In this document: piece after piece, positions 18,686 to 28,087 of the stretch
How positions within the stretch are numbered: the stretch's first letter is position 1
How the letters are laid out: the number at the start of each line of letters is the position of its first letter
Origin: Dyadobacter endophyticus
GTDB taxonomy: Bacteria; Bacteroidota; Bacteroidia; Cytophagales; Spirosomataceae
Reading direction: 5' to 3'
DNA length: 64,000 nt
Assembly: GCF_014641595.1 (NCBI RefSeq)
Contig: NZ_BMIA01000001.1
Coordinates: 1,302,001-1,366,000 of the forward strand
Notes under the pieces: generated by a model
The model's input: only the letters and a program-made list of their open reading frames with translations
What the model was told of the DNA's origin: nothing
Databases searched by the model: none
Made by a program: the position numbers and the translations under genes

Positions 18686-19635
18686 ATGAGATCCTGAAAT
18701 ATACCTTGATGATCGTCATCATCCTGTTTACGCTGACAACGATCGCCGCCTGGCTGATCTGGCTGGAACGTCGTATGCTGGCGCTATGGCAGGATCGCTA
18801 CGGTCCCAACCGGGCCGGGCCTTTCGGCTTGTTCATCGTCGTGGCCGACACGATCAAGCTGTTTTTTAAGGAAGACTGGATACCGCCGTTTGCCGAGAAG
18901 GCTGTTTTCGTTTTTGCGCCCGCGATCGTGGCGGCGGCTGTATTGCTGAGTTTTGTGGTGGTGCCTTTCGCTCCGGACATATTGGTGGCTGATCTGGACA
19001 TAGGATTGTTATTTTTCCTAGCCATGTCGTCCCTCGGTGTATATAGTATCGTATTGGGCGGATGGGCTTCCAACAACAAGTATTCACTGCTGGGTGCACT
19101 GCGCGGCGCTTCCCAGATGATCAGCTACGAAGTTTTTATGGGACTTTCTCTGATGGGTGTGGTGATGCTTTCGGGCTCATTCCGGCTGACGGATATTGTA
19201 ATGGCACAAAAGGATCTCTGGTTTGTGGTGACGCAGCCCGTTGCTTTTGTACTTTTTCTGACAGCCGGAATAGCCGAAACGCACAGGTTACCTTTCGACA
19301 TTCCCGAAGCGGAAAGCGAGTTGGTAGCAGGCTTCCACTCCGAGTATTCGGGCATGAAGTTCGGTATGTTCTTTATTGGGGAATATCTCGGGATCATCCT
19401 GATCTCCGCGATGGTGGTGACCATTTTCTTTGGAGGATGGCTGGGGCCATTTTTGCCTCCTGTCGTTTGGTTTACACTCAAAACGTTTGTTTTTATTGTG
19501 TTCTTCATTCTGTTGCGCGCTTCGCTTCCACGCCCACGGTACGATCAGCTGATGGAATATGGCTGGAAAATCATCCTGCCCATAGCCCTGCTCAACCTGC
19601 TCGTCACCGGTGCTTTTACCTTATTGAAAAACTAA
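18682..19635 (+). CDS. nuoH: NADH-quinone oxidoreductase subunit H
   Basis: Membrane subunit that builds the quinone channel with NuoA, B and D. Eight or more transmembrane helices are visible, with the conserved RYGPNRAGPFG loop and the acidic FDIPEAESELVAGFHSEYSG loop. The start at 18682 shares ATGA with the nuoG stop and gives 317 residues; a longer frame from 18646 would sit inside nuoG and is not needed. Confidence 0.96.
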   Translation: MNEILKYTLMIVIILFTLTTIAAWLIWLERRMLALWQDRYGPNRAGPFGLFIVVADTIKLFFKEDWIPPFAEKAVFVFAPAIVAAAVLLSFVVVPFAPDILVADLDIGLLFFLAMSSLGVYSIVLGGWASNNKYSLLGALRGASQMISYEVFMGLSLMGVVMLSGSFRLTDIVMAQKDLWFVVTQPVAFVLFLTAGIAETHRLPFDIPEAESELVAGFHSEYSGMKFGMFFIGEYLGIILISAMVVTIFFGGWLGPFLPPVVWFTLKTFVFIVFFILLRASLPRPRYDQLMEYGWKIILPIALLNLLVTGAFTLLKN

Positions 19636-19654
19636 CCATTAACCCGACGCGCCC

Positions 19655-20170
19655 ATGATCAGCTTACTCAGATCGATTGGCCTCACTTTCCTGCATATGT
19701 TCAGGAAACGGGAGACTATCCAATACCCCGAAGAAAAAATAGTGCTTCACCCGCGCTGGCGGGGGCGGATCGTGCTCACGCGTGACCCCGACGGGGGTGA
19801 GCGCTGCGTTGGCTGTTACCTCTGCGCCGCTGCCTGCCCGGTCGACTGCATTTCGCTGCAAGCGACGGAGGACGAGAATGGAAGAAGGTATCCCGCTTTT
19901 TTCAGGATCAATTTTTCAAGATGCATTTTCTGCGGGTACTGTGAGGAAGCATGCCCTACGTACGCTATCCAGCTCACCCCCGATTTTGAAATGGGTGAAT
20001 ACAACCGCCAGAATCTGGTGTATGAAAAAGAGGACCTTTTGATCGACAGCCAGGGGAAATACCCTGGTTATAACTATTACAAAGTGGCAGGGCTGGCCGC
20101 CGGTGTGAAGGGAAAAGGAGAAGGTGAGAACGAAGAGCCGCCCGTGGACATACGCAGTTTAATCCCGTAA
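19655..20170 (+). CDS. nuoI: NADH-quinone oxidoreductase subunit I
   Basis: 8Fe ferredoxin-like subunit bearing clusters N6a and N6b between NuoG and NuoB. Two CxxCxxCxxxCP motifs are present: [15 protein letters not shown] (about residues 49-63) and [12 protein letters not shown] (about 88-99). The N-terminus is amphipathic, as usual for membrane docking. 171 residues. Confidence 0.97.
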   Translation: MISLLRSIGLTFLHMFRKRETIQYPEEKIVLHPRWRGRIVLTRDPDGGERCVGCYLCAAACPVDCISLQATEDENGRRYPAFFRINFSRCIFCGYCEEACPTYAIQLTPDFEMGEYNRQNLVYEKEDLLIDSQGKYPGYNYYKVAGLAAGVKGKGEGENEEPPVDIRSLIP

Positions 20171-20173
20171 ACT

Positions 20174-20734
20174 ATGGAAATCGCCTTTTACATTGCCGGT
20201 GCTGTCGCTATTGTGGCCACTTTAATGGTGATCACGCGGCATAATCCCGTTCATGCACTGCTGTATCTGAATGTATCGCTGCTGGCGCATGCTATGCTTT
20301 TTTACTTGCTGGGCGCATCGTTTGCGGCATTGCTGGAAATCATCATTTACGCGGGGGCGATCATGGTGCTTTTCATTTTTGTGGTCATGCTGCTGAACCT
20401 GGGGAAAGAGACGGCCGAGCAGGAACGTAAATGGCTGAAATTGAAAGTCTGGGCAGGGCCTACGATGCTGGCTGCGATCCTGTTTGCCGAATTTCTGGCA
20501 TTGGTGCTTTCATCGCGGCAAAGTACGTACAGTCCGGCTGTCGTAAGCCCCCGCGAAGTGGCTGTTTCATTGTTCCGGGAATACCTGATCGGCGTTGAGC
20601 TGGCGGCTATGTTGCTGATGGCCGCAGTGGTGGGTGCTGCACACATCGGTCGCCACAAAAAGCTGGTATTACATCGGTTTTTAAAGGAAGAAAAAGAGAG
20701 GGAAGAAGAGAAACAAGAAGAAATGGTGCTATGA
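20174..20734 (+). CDS. nuoJ: NADH-quinone oxidoreductase subunit J
   Basis: Membrane subunit of the proton-pumping arm with about five helices. The conserved EIIIYAGAIMVLFIFVVMLL helix 3 carries the pi-bulge region implicated in coupling. The highly charged Lys/Glu-rich C-terminal tail (about 20 residues) is species-specific. The last four bases are shared with nuoK (ATGA). Confidence 0.96.
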   Translation: MEIAFYIAGAVAIVATLMVITRHNPVHALLYLNVSLLAHAMLFYLLGASFAALLEIIIYAGAIMVLFIFVVMLLNLGKETAEQERKWLKLKVWAGPTMLAAILFAEFLALVLSSRQSTYSPAVVSPREVAVSLFREYLIGVELAAMLLMAAVVGAAHIGRHKKLVLHRFLKEEKEREEEKQEEMVL

Positions 20735-21042
20735 AAACATCTGTTTCCGCAGAAGTAGTGGTACTGCTGGCCGGTCTCCTGTTCGCATTGGGGATCGTCG
20801 GGGTGATCATTCGTAAGAATATCGTTTTCATGCTGTTGTCGGTCGAGATCATGCTCAATGCATCCGGTCTGGCATTTGTGGCCGCTGGCTCCCGGTGGGG
20901 GCAGCCGGACGGCCAGGTGATGTTTGTTTTCATCCTGGCCATGGCCGCCGCGGAGGTTTCGATCGGTCTGGCACTGATCCTGCAAATCTATCACCAGCAC
21001 AAATCCCTGGATATAGATAATCTGAAAGAAATGAATGGGTAA
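20731..21042 (+). CDS. nuoK: NADH-quinone oxidoreductase subunit K
   Basis: Three-helix Mrp-like membrane subunit of 103 residues. The two buried glutamates needed for proton transfer are visible (LLSVEIMLNA in helix 2 and AAAEVSIGLAL in helix 3). It overlaps nuoJ by four bases and is followed by nuoL after 15 bases. Confidence 0.96.
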   Translation: MKTSVSAEVVVLLAGLLFALGIVGVIIRKNIVFMLLSVEIMLNASGLAFVAAGSRWGQPDGQVMFVFILAMAAAEVSIGLALILQIYHQHKSLDIDNLKEMNG

Positions 21043-21057
21043 CAACCCGCAAACTGA

Positions 21058-22953
21058 ATGCTCATGGACAAGTATCTGTGGCTCATACCCGCCCTGCCGC
21101 TCGGCGGATTCTTCATACTCGCATTGATAGGGAAAAACATGTCCAGGACATGGGTGGCGACTGTCGGAGCGGGGAGCATCTGCCTGTCCGCGCTGGTCAC
21201 ATTCGTGGTAGGCGGCGCATTTTTATCGGGTATGCCCGAAAACACGGTATACACACAGACTTTATGGACGTGGTTTGAGGTGGGTGAATTTAGCGCAAAG
21301 ATTACCCTCTCGCTCGATGTTCTTTCACTGGTTTTTGTTTTTGTAATCACATTCATCGGCGCGCTGATCCATATTTATTCTACGGCTTTCATGGAGGCTG
21401 ACAGAGATTATGCACGCTTTTTCGCCAGCATGAACCTGTTTGTGTTCTCCATGCTGGTACTGGTGCTGGCCGACAATCTCTTGCTGATGTACCTGGGTTG
21501 GGAAGGAGTGGGGCTGTGCAGCTACCTGCTCATCGGCTTCTGGTACGAACAACCCACTAACGGTAATGCTGCCCGCAAAGCGTTCACCGTCACCCGGATT
21601 GGCGATGCGGCCATGGCGATTGGGCTGTTTATGGTATTTCAACAGGCTGGTACTTTGGTTGTTTCCGACATCGGGGCTAATGCGTCCGTGATCTGGCAGC
21701 CCAACAGCGCGACCGTTACCATTACCGCCCTGCTGCTGCTGGCCGGGGGACTCGGTAAATCGGCCCAGTTGCCGTTACAGACCTGGCTACCGGATGCGAT
21801 GGCGGGGCCTTCTCCGGTGAGCGCGCTCATCCACGCGGCTACAATGGTAACCGCAGGCGTGTACCTGGTGGCGCGTATGCATACGATCTTCGCCCTTTCC
21901 GAAACCGCCCGCCTCGTGGTCGCGATTATAGGAGCTGCAACCCTGCTGCTCGCAGGATTGACGGCCCTTACCCAGTACGACATCAAACGGGTGCTGGCCT
22001 ACTCGACGATCAGCCAGATCGGCTATATGTTCCTCGCGCTGGGCGTAGGTGCCTGGACGGCAGCCGTGTTCCATTTTATGATCCATGCCTTTTTTAAAGC
22101 ATTGCTCTTCCTGGCCGCAGGTGCGATCATCGAATCGCTTCACCACGAGCATAATATGTTTAAAATGGGAGGGTTAAAAGACAAAATGCCTGTCGTGTTC
22201 TGGACCTTCCTCGCAGGGGCGATATCCTTGGCCGCAGTACCGCTCATCAGTGCAGGGTTTTACAGTAAGGATCAGATCCTTTGGTATTCCTGGTCGGCAG
22301 ATGGCGGTAGTCCGGTGCTTTGGGCCGTGGCGCTGGCGGGCGCATTAATCACTGCCACATACACCACGCGCATGATGATCCTGACATTCTGGGGCGAGTC
22401 GCATACGCACATCGGGCACCTGCCGGGCAAGCGCATGACCGTGCCACTGGTAGTGCTCGCCGTTTTCTCGGTTTTCGCCGGGTTTATTGAGCTACCCCAT
22501 AATTTCGGACATTTTACGCTCTTCTCAGATTTTTTGCATCCCGTTTTACCCGAAACAGCCATGCAGGAAAATATCCCTTCCGAGTGGCTGTTTCAGCTTT
22601 TGGCGGCACTGGCCACCCTGGGCGGCATATTCTTGGGATACTATTACTACTACCAGCAACCGGCACGGATCGCAAGCCTTCGCCAGAATGGCCTGCTGGT
22701 GAGGCTTTACCGCTTCTGGTTTTCCGGCTGGGCTTTCGACGCGCTGTATGATCGGATGCTGGTGAGGCCATTCGTCTTCATTGCCAGGATCAATAAATCC
22801 GACATTACCGATAAGCTTTATACCGGCATAAGCGGTATGACCGGGGAAATGTACAAGCTGCTTTCAAGAACGCAATCCGGGTCGCTCCGGTGGTATATTA
22901 TGGGGCTGGTCGTTGGTGCAATTCTCATCCTGGGTATTCAGATAATGCTATGA
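21058..22953 (+). CDS. nuoL: NADH-quinone oxidoreductase subunit L
   Basis: Largest antiporter-like proton-pumping subunit (631 residues, about 16 helices) with the long lateral helix near the C-terminus. Motifs include MYLGWEGVGLCSYLLIGFW with its channel Glu, TWLPDAMAGPSPVSALIHAATMV in the broken helix 7, and the AYSTISQIGYM region. The start may be 21058 or the second ATG at 21064. The stop overlaps nuoM as ATGA. Confidence 0.96.
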   Translation: MLMDKYLWLIPALPLGGFFILALIGKNMSRTWVATVGAGSICLSALVTFVVGGAFLSGMPENTVYTQTLWTWFEVGEFSAKITLSLDVLSLVFVFVITFIGALIHIYSTAFMEADRDYARFFASMNLFVFSMLVLVLADNLLLMYLGWEGVGLCSYLLIGFWYEQPTNGNAARKAFTVTRIGDAAMAIGLFMVFQQAGTLVVSDIGANASVIWQPNSATVTITALLLLAGGLGKSAQLPLQTWLPDAMAGPSPVSALIHAATMVTAGVYLVARMHTIFALSETARLVVAIIGAATLLLAGLTALTQYDIKRVLAYSTISQIGYMFLALGVGAWTAAVFHFMIHAFFKALLFLAAGAIIESLHHEHNMFKMGGLKDKMPVVFWTFLAGAISLAAVPLISAGFYSKDQILWYSWSADGGSPVLWAVALAGALITATYTTRMMILTFWGESHTHIGHLPGKRMTVPLVVLAVFSVFAGFIELPHNFGHFTLFSDFLHPVLPETAMQENIPSEWLFQLLAALATLGGIFLGYYYYYQQPARIASLRQNGLLVRLYRFWFSGWAFDALYDRMLVRPFVFIARINKSDITDKLYTGISGMTGEMYKLLSRTQSGSLRWYIMGLVVGAILILGIQIML

Positions 22954-24458
22954 TGCTCGTTCTTTTGATCACGGTTTTAATGGCAGGCGCTGTGGTGGCA
23001 GTCCTCGCCGGAGAGTGGAACAGGAACTTCCCACGATGGATCGCACTGGTGGCCTGCGTCATCGGGCTGCTGTTGGTTATTACGCTGTGGGCTGGTACCG
23101 GCCATTCGGTTGCAGACAGTCAATGGCTTATGGATTACCGTAAAGAATGGATTCCCTCTTTTGGCATTACCTTTCACCTGGCCGTCGACGGGCTGAGTTT
23201 GCTTTTGCTGGCGTTGACATTTTTCCTGGGTGTTCTGGCCGTACTGTGCTCCTGGGACGAAATCCGCGAGCGAACCGGTTTTTACTATTTCAATCTACTC
23301 TGGATCCTGGCTGGTGTCGCCGGGGTTTTTATGGCAATGGACCTATTCCTGTTCTACTTCTTTTGGGAGGTAATGCTCATTCCGATGTACTTTCTGATCG
23401 GGATATGGGGAAGCGAAAACAGGGTATATGCGGCATATAAGTTCTTTATTTTTACGCAAGCGAGCGGCTTGCTAATGTTCCTGGCCATATTGGGCCTGTA
23501 TTTCATCCACGGACGCGACACAGGCACGTACACATTCGGCTATTTTGAACTGGTTAATACTGTAATCCCTTTTAAAACTGCTTTCTGGCTGATGTCGGGC
23601 TTCATGATCGCATTTGCCGTCAAACTGCCCGTGTTCCCATTTCACACCTGGCTGCCCGATGCGCACGGGGAAGCGCCTACTGCCGGAAGTCTCATTCTGG
23701 CAGGATTGCTCTTAAAAACCGGTGCATATGGTATGCTGAGGTTTGTGGTACCGCTGTTTCCGGAGGCAGTGAAGGAGATGGCTGTTCCGGCCATGGTGCT
23801 GGGGGTGGTGGGGGTTATTTATGGCGCAGTGATGGCCTATTCACAAACCGACCTGAAAAGGCTGGTCGCATTTACGAGCGTCAGCCATATGGGTTTTGTG
23901 ATAACGGGGATTTTTGCATTAAATGAATTGGCCCTGCAAGGGGTCGTAATGCAGCTTGTTACCCACGCCCTGAGTACCGGCGCATTGTTTTTGATGGCGG
24001 GTATGATCAAGGAACGGCTGCATACCCGCGATATCGAACAAATGGGCGGACTTTGGAGCCCCATGCCCCGGATGGGTTCGGTCGGACTGGTGTTTGCCAT
24101 GGCGTCGCTGGGATTACCGGGCTTGGGAAACTTCGTGGCCGAATTCCTCATCCTGCTCGGTGTTTTTCAAGCCCAGGCGTGGATCACCGTAGCCGCTGCA
24201 TCGGGACTGATATTCTCGGCGGTCTACTCCCTGCGCATTGTTGGGAAGATATTTCTGGGCCCGCGGAAGACCATGGAAACTGTCCCCGATTTTTCTCCCA
24301 GGGAAATGCTGATCATGGCTGCGCTCACGGTCTCTGTCGTTTGGCTGGGTTTATTTCCACAGCCGGTGATCGATACCGCCAAGCCCGCTATTACGGAGCT
24401 TGTCCGGTTTATGGATGTTCAAAATACGGCCTCACACGATCAGTCCTATGTCAAATAA
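22950..24458 (+). CDS. nuoM: NADH-quinone oxidoreductase subunit M
   Basis: Antiporter-like proton-pumping subunit of about 502 residues. The conserved channel Glu is in LFYFFWEVMLIPMYFLIG and the broken helix is in HTWLPDAHGEAPTAGSLILAG. The start at 22950 shares ATGA with the nuoL stop; a second ATG at 22953 is equally possible. The upstream extension to 22890 lies inside nuoL and is not credible. Confidence 0.96.
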   Translation: MMLVLLITVLMAGAVVAVLAGEWNRNFPRWIALVACVIGLLLVITLWAGTGHSVADSQWLMDYRKEWIPSFGITFHLAVDGLSLLLLALTFFLGVLAVLCSWDEIRERTGFYYFNLLWILAGVAGVFMAMDLFLFYFFWEVMLIPMYFLIGIWGSENRVYAAYKFFIFTQASGLLMFLAILGLYFIHGRDTGTYTFGYFELVNTVIPFKTAFWLMSGFMIAFAVKLPVFPFHTWLPDAHGEAPTAGSLILAGLLLKTGAYGMLRFVVPLFPEAVKEMAVPAMVLGVVGVIYGAVMAYSQTDLKRLVAFTSVSHMGFVITGIFALNELALQGVVMQLVTHALSTGALFLMAGMIKERLHTRDIEQMGGLWSPMPRMGSVGLVFAMASLGLPGLGNFVAEFLILLGVFQAQAWITVAAASGLIFSAVYSLRIVGKIFLGPRKTMETVPDFSPREMLIMAALTVSVVWLGLFPQPVIDTAKPAITELVRFMDVQNTASHDQSYVK

Positions 24459-25884
24459 TGATTTTAACTCGCTGATGCCGCTCATGGTGCTGGCAGGCGC
24501 CTCCGTCCTGGTGATGTTGCTGATCGTGGCGCGGTTGAGCCATCGGATTATTCAGCTCGCGAGCCTGTTACTATTTGTCATCGCATTCGCTTCGTTGCTG
24601 AATATCCGTGAAATGTTGCCTTACCAGGTTGGTTCCCTGTTTATGGTCGATAGCTTTGGTGCTTTCATGATCGGGCTGATCATCTTTTCCGGATTGGTGG
24701 TCAATGTGTTTTCCTACATTTATTTTCAGGAAAAAGAAGAAGGGCCCAGGGAGTATTATGTGCTGCTTTTCCTGTGTACGCTGGGTGCATGTGTGCTGGC
24801 GGTGAGCAACCATTTCGTATCGGCTTTTCTGGGCCTCGAAATCCTTACCGTAGGCCTGTATGCACTCATTGCCTACCTTCGGAAGCGTAACCATAGCATC
24901 GAAGCTGGTATCAAATACCTTGTTCTGGCAGCGTTTTCGTCCGCTTTCCTGCTTTTTGGAATGGCCCTGGTGTATTTGCAAACGGGTACCATGTCGTTTG
25001 CCGGAATGGCGCACGTGGTAGCAACTGCCAATGTGCAGCCGTTCCTGCTCATCGGGCTGGGTTTTATGCTCGTCGGGCTGGGTTTTAAACTGGCCGTAGT
25101 CCCTTTTCATATGTGGACGGCCGATGTGTACCAGGGCGCACCCGTGCCGGTTACGGCATTTATCGCCACCGCCTCGAAGGGTGGGGTAGTGGCCGCATTG
25201 CTACGTTTTTTCGTGGCCATCGATGGTTTCCGTTCCGAACAATTACAGATGGTGATGATCGCGATCGCCATTGCTTCAATGATCGTCGGCAACTTGCTGG
25301 CATTGAGGCAAAAAAATATCAAGCGGCTTCTTGCCTATTCTTCCATTGCACACCTGGGGTATTTGCTGGTGGCATTTATACCGGGAAGCGCCGTCGTGCC
25401 GCAGGCGGTCAGCTTTTATCTGCTTACTTATTTCACTACTACCTTTGCTGCATTCGGGGTGATTACGATCCTTTCACGTGCGGAATCCGATGCTGAGGAG
25501 CTGGAACATTACAAAGCATTGTTCTGGAAGCATCCCGCATTGGCAGGCATATTAAGTGTAGCCATGTTTTCACTGGCAGGTATACCGCTCACGGCGGGCT
25601 TCACCGGTAAGTTTTATGTGTTGACCACCGGCATCGGACAGGGATTCTGGTTACTGGCTGTTGTGCTCGTGCTGAGCAGCGTAGTCGGCCTTTATTATTA
25701 CTTGCGCGTGATCACGACGATGTTCGCCGGAACACGTGATTTGCTGCCCGAACCGCCCGCAAGGTATCCCGTCTTTCTGGGGATTAGCATGGTGGTCCTT
25801 TCCGTGCTCACTTTTGCCTTGATCTGGCTGGGGATCTACCCCGACGCCGTGATCGGCGTCGTTCAGGGACTTCAGTTGAAGTGA
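24448..25884 (+). CDS. nuoN: NADH-quinone oxidoreductase subunit N
   Basis: Third antiporter-like subunit (about 478 residues, 14 helices) placed between NuoK and NuoM. The channel Glu is in SAFLGLEILTVGLYAL and the broken helix in HMWTADVYQGAPVPVTAFIA. ATG at 24448 overlaps the nuoM end by 11 bases and directly precedes the first helix; an earlier in-frame ATG at 24400 lies within nuoM. Last gene of the operon. The 239 bases that follow hold only a small hairpin (25923-25937) and a promoter candidate. Confidence 0.95.
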   Translation: MSNNDFNSLMPLMVLAGASVLVMLLIVARLSHRIIQLASLLLFVIAFASLLNIREMLPYQVGSLFMVDSFGAFMIGLIIFSGLVVNVFSYIYFQEKEEGPREYYVLLFLCTLGACVLAVSNHFVSAFLGLEILTVGLYALIAYLRKRNHSIEAGIKYLVLAAFSSAFLLFGMALVYLQTGTMSFAGMAHVVATANVQPFLLIGLGFMLVGLGFKLAVVPFHMWTADVYQGAPVPVTAFIATASKGGVVAALLRFFVAIDGFRSEQLQMVMIAIAIASMIVGNLLALRQKNIKRLLAYSSIAHLGYLLVAFIPGSAVVPQAVSFYLLTYFTTTFAAFGVITILSRAESDAEELEHYKALFWKHPALAGILSVAMFSLAGIPLTAGFTGKFYVLTTGIGQGFWLLAVVLVLSSVVGLYYYLRVITTMFAGTRDLLPEPPARYPVFLGISMVVLSVLTFALIWLGIYPDAVIGVVQGLQLK

Positions 25885-26058
25885 CCTTTTAATATGCCCT
25901 TACCGTGAAATTCACGCCCACGCCTTTCGCGGAAAGGATGCATACCCGTAGTGTATCAGGTACTTTTTTGCCCGAATTCAGGGTCGGAGGGAATTGAGTT
26001 AGTCTTATGGGTAAATCGAGTCGCGTAAGCCGATTTTCTGAGCTGATCTTGGCAGACA

Positions 26059-26087
26059 TTGGTTTTGTGGATTAATTGTTATGTTTG
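26059..26087 (+). promoter_or_regulatory. Candidate promoter of the ECF sigma gene
   Basis: TATGTTTG at 26080-26087 is an exact match to the Bacteroidota -7 box TAnnTTTG. A TTGG at 26059-26062, 17 bases upstream, can serve as the -33 element. It lies 36 bases before the sigma-factor start. Confidence 0.45.
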
Positions 26088-26123
26088 TTGTTGATAAAAT
26101 GATATTGCTACCCTGCCAGTGAT

Positions 26124-26687
26124 ATGTCTGTAACCCAATATTCCGACCATGAATTGCTCTGCCTGATGCGATCTGGACAGGAAAATGGGTTTACGGAGAT
26201 CTACAACCGATACTGGAAAACACTGTTGGTTACAGCAGCAAACAAGACCGGCGACCTGGATGAAGCGGAGGAGATTGTGCAGGATATTTTCGTGTCGTTG
26301 TGGAAAAGAAAAGAGGAGCTGGAATTGACCTCCTCGCTTAAAAATTACCTGGCCGTTTCGGTTAAATACAGGGTCATCAAGTCCCTGGCGAAACGGAATC
26401 TGAAAAGCCGGTTAGGCGATGGATACACTTATTACGACGTGATCGACGACTCGACACAAGAATGGCTGGATTTTGAAGAATTGCAACACCGGTTGGGAGA
26501 ATTAGTAGCAGCACTGCCCGAAAAATGCAGACTGGTGTATCAGCTAAGCAGGGAGTCGGGATATTCCCAAAAACAGATCGCAGAAGAGCTCGGCATTGCA
26601 GAGAAGACCGTGGAAGCCCACCTCGGAAAAGCCCTCAAAACGCTGCGTGCAGGTCTGAATCAGTTTCTCTTCACGTTCCTTTTATAG
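26124..26687 (+). CDS. ECF RNA polymerase sigma factor (Bacteroidota SusCD-linked type)
   Basis: A 187-residue extracytoplasmic-function sigma factor. The region 2 core (FTEIYNRYWKTLLVTA, then LDEAEEIVQDIFVSLW) covers about residues 20-80. Region 4 (YQLSRESGYSQKQIAEELGIAEKTVEAHLGKAL) is the DNA-binding helix-turn-helix near the C-terminus. The gene is followed by FecR, SusC and SusD genes on the same strand, the standard arrangement in which FecR holds this sigma until the SusC transporter is occupied. Target promoters probably include the SusC gene. Confidence 0.95.
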   Translation: MSVTQYSDHELLCLMRSGQENGFTEIYNRYWKTLLVTAANKTGDLDEAEEIVQDIFVSLWKRKEELELTSSLKNYLAVSVKYRVIKSLAKRNLKSRLGDGYTYYDVIDDSTQEWLDFEELQHRLGELVAALPEKCRLVYQLSRESGYSQKQIAEELGIAEKTVEAHLGKALKTLRAGLNQFLFTFLL

Positions 26688-26793
26688 CGCGCAACTTGTT
26701 TAGTTTAATTTTTTAAAAAAATAATACATTTTTTTGCTGTGCGACTAAGGGATTGCCCGGTTGAAAGGAACTTATAGAAAAAGCCTTTTAACC

Positions 26794-27963
26794 ATGTCCC
26801 TGAAACCACCTGACGCACGATATCTGCATTTGGCCGAAAAATGGCTGGCCGGCACGATCACCCCCGAGGAAAAGCAGGAATTTGCGGACTGGTACAACCA
26901 CGGCCAGAACGAGCATGTGCTTGTGCCCGAATCACATGCTATCGGCGAGCAGGAGCACCGCGACCAGCTACTGGCCAATATCCGTGCAGAGATTTCGAGA
27001 ACAAATCAACCAAAAAGATTCTGGCTGTTCCGGCCGTCTGTTGCGGCTGCATTTGCGTTGCTGTTCCTTGCGGCAGGGACTTATTTTTTTATTCCAAACA
27101 AAAAACCTTCGCCCCAAACACCCCTAGCAACAACTACCGACATCGCTCCCGGTGGCGATAAGGCGACGCTTACACTCGACGACGGTTCCGTCCTTAAACT
27201 GGATGAACTGGCCGACGGGGCGCTTCAACAGGAAAGCCATTTTAGCATTAGGAAAAAAGACGGCGAGCTGATTTACGAGGCGAGGGAAGGTGCCAAAAGC
27301 GATGCTCTCAGCTATAATACCATCACCACACCGCGTGGAGGGCAGTTCAGGGTGATATTGCCTGACGGCAGCAAGGTATGGCTCAATGCCTCATCATCGC
27401 TGAGGTACCCTACGGGCTTCGATGGGGACGAGCGGCTCGTCTCACTTTCCGGCGAGGGCTATTTTGAGGTTGCCAAAGCCCGCGAAAACGGTAAGCCGGT
27501 GCCATTCCGCATTAATGTCAACGACCGCGAAATAGTGGAAGTACTGGGCACGCATTTTAATATCATGGCTTATTCGGAAGAAAAAGCGATCAAAACCACT
27601 TTGCTGGAAGGAAGCGTGCGCGTGACCAGGCCCGGGACACGAAATAGCAGCCTGCTGAGACCCGGGCAGCAATGCCTGTATGAGAGGAATAAGGGCTTTG
27701 TGGTACGGGACGACGTTGACGCCGGGGAATCTATTTCCTGGAAAAATGGCATTATCTCGTTCAAAGACGCCGATATCGAAACGATTATGCGGCAGATCGC
27801 GCGGTGGTACGATGTGCGGGTCGAATATCAGGGCGAAATGCCGCATCGCCTGTTTACCGGTGGTATTTCCCGGAAGTCCAACCTTTCGGGTGTATTAAAA
27901 GTGCTGGAATTGAACAATGTCCATTTTGAAGTTAAAAACAAGGTCATTGTAGTAAGCCCCTGA
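26794..27963 (+). CDS. FecR-family anti-sigma factor
   Basis: Inner-membrane anti-sigma factor of about 389 residues. An N-terminal cytoplasmic domain (DARYLHLAEKWLAGTITPEE) is expected to bind the sigma factor encoded upstream. One transmembrane helix (AAFALLFLAAGTYFFI, about 85-100) leads to the periplasmic FecR domain (TPRGGQFRVILPDGSKVWLNASSSLRYP, GEGYFEVAK) and a C-terminal DUF4974-like domain (FKDADIETIMRQIARWYDV). ATG at 26794 is preferred to the TTG at 26761 because the conserved domain starts just after it. Confidence 0.94.
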   Translation: MSLKPPDARYLHLAEKWLAGTITPEEKQEFADWYNHGQNEHVLVPESHAIGEQEHRDQLLANIRAEISRTNQPKRFWLFRPSVAAAFALLFLAAGTYFFIPNKKPSPQTPLATTTDIAPGGDKATLTLDDGSVLKLDELADGALQQESHFSIRKKDGELIYEAREGAKSDALSYNTITTPRGGQFRVILPDGSKVWLNASSSLRYPTGFDGDERLVSLSGEGYFEVAKARENGKPVPFRINVNDREIVEVLGTHFNIMAYSEEKAIKTTLLEGSVRVTRPGTRNSSLLRPGQQCLYERNKGFVVRDDVDAGESISWKNGIISFKDADIETIMRQIARWYDVRVEYQGEMPHRLFTGGISRKSNLSGVLKVLELNNVHFEVKNKVIVVSP

Positions 27964-27971
27964 AAAGAAAA

Positions 27972-27996
27972 CCGGAAGTGCGACCAACACTCCCGG
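27972..27996 (+). other. Leader hairpin before the second susC
   Basis: Bases 27972-27980 pair with 27988-27996 (9 bp, one mismatch, 7-base loop), 10 bases after the FecR stop and about 90 bases before the SusC start. Like the hairpin at 906-935, the arm begins with a ccgg core. There is no T tract directly after it. Confidence 0.35.
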
Positions 27997-28087
27997 CGGT
28001 TACCATCCCGAAGGAAGGTAGTTCAGGGCCAACGGCAAAGAATCTTCTCACAGATTGTTTTTCATTTAACCCAAACAAAGCAAAAGT

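Noticed and set aside
25923..25937. Small hairpin cctttc-gcg-gaaagg after nuoN
   Set aside because: Only 6 bp and no T tract, so not credible as a terminator for the nuo operon.
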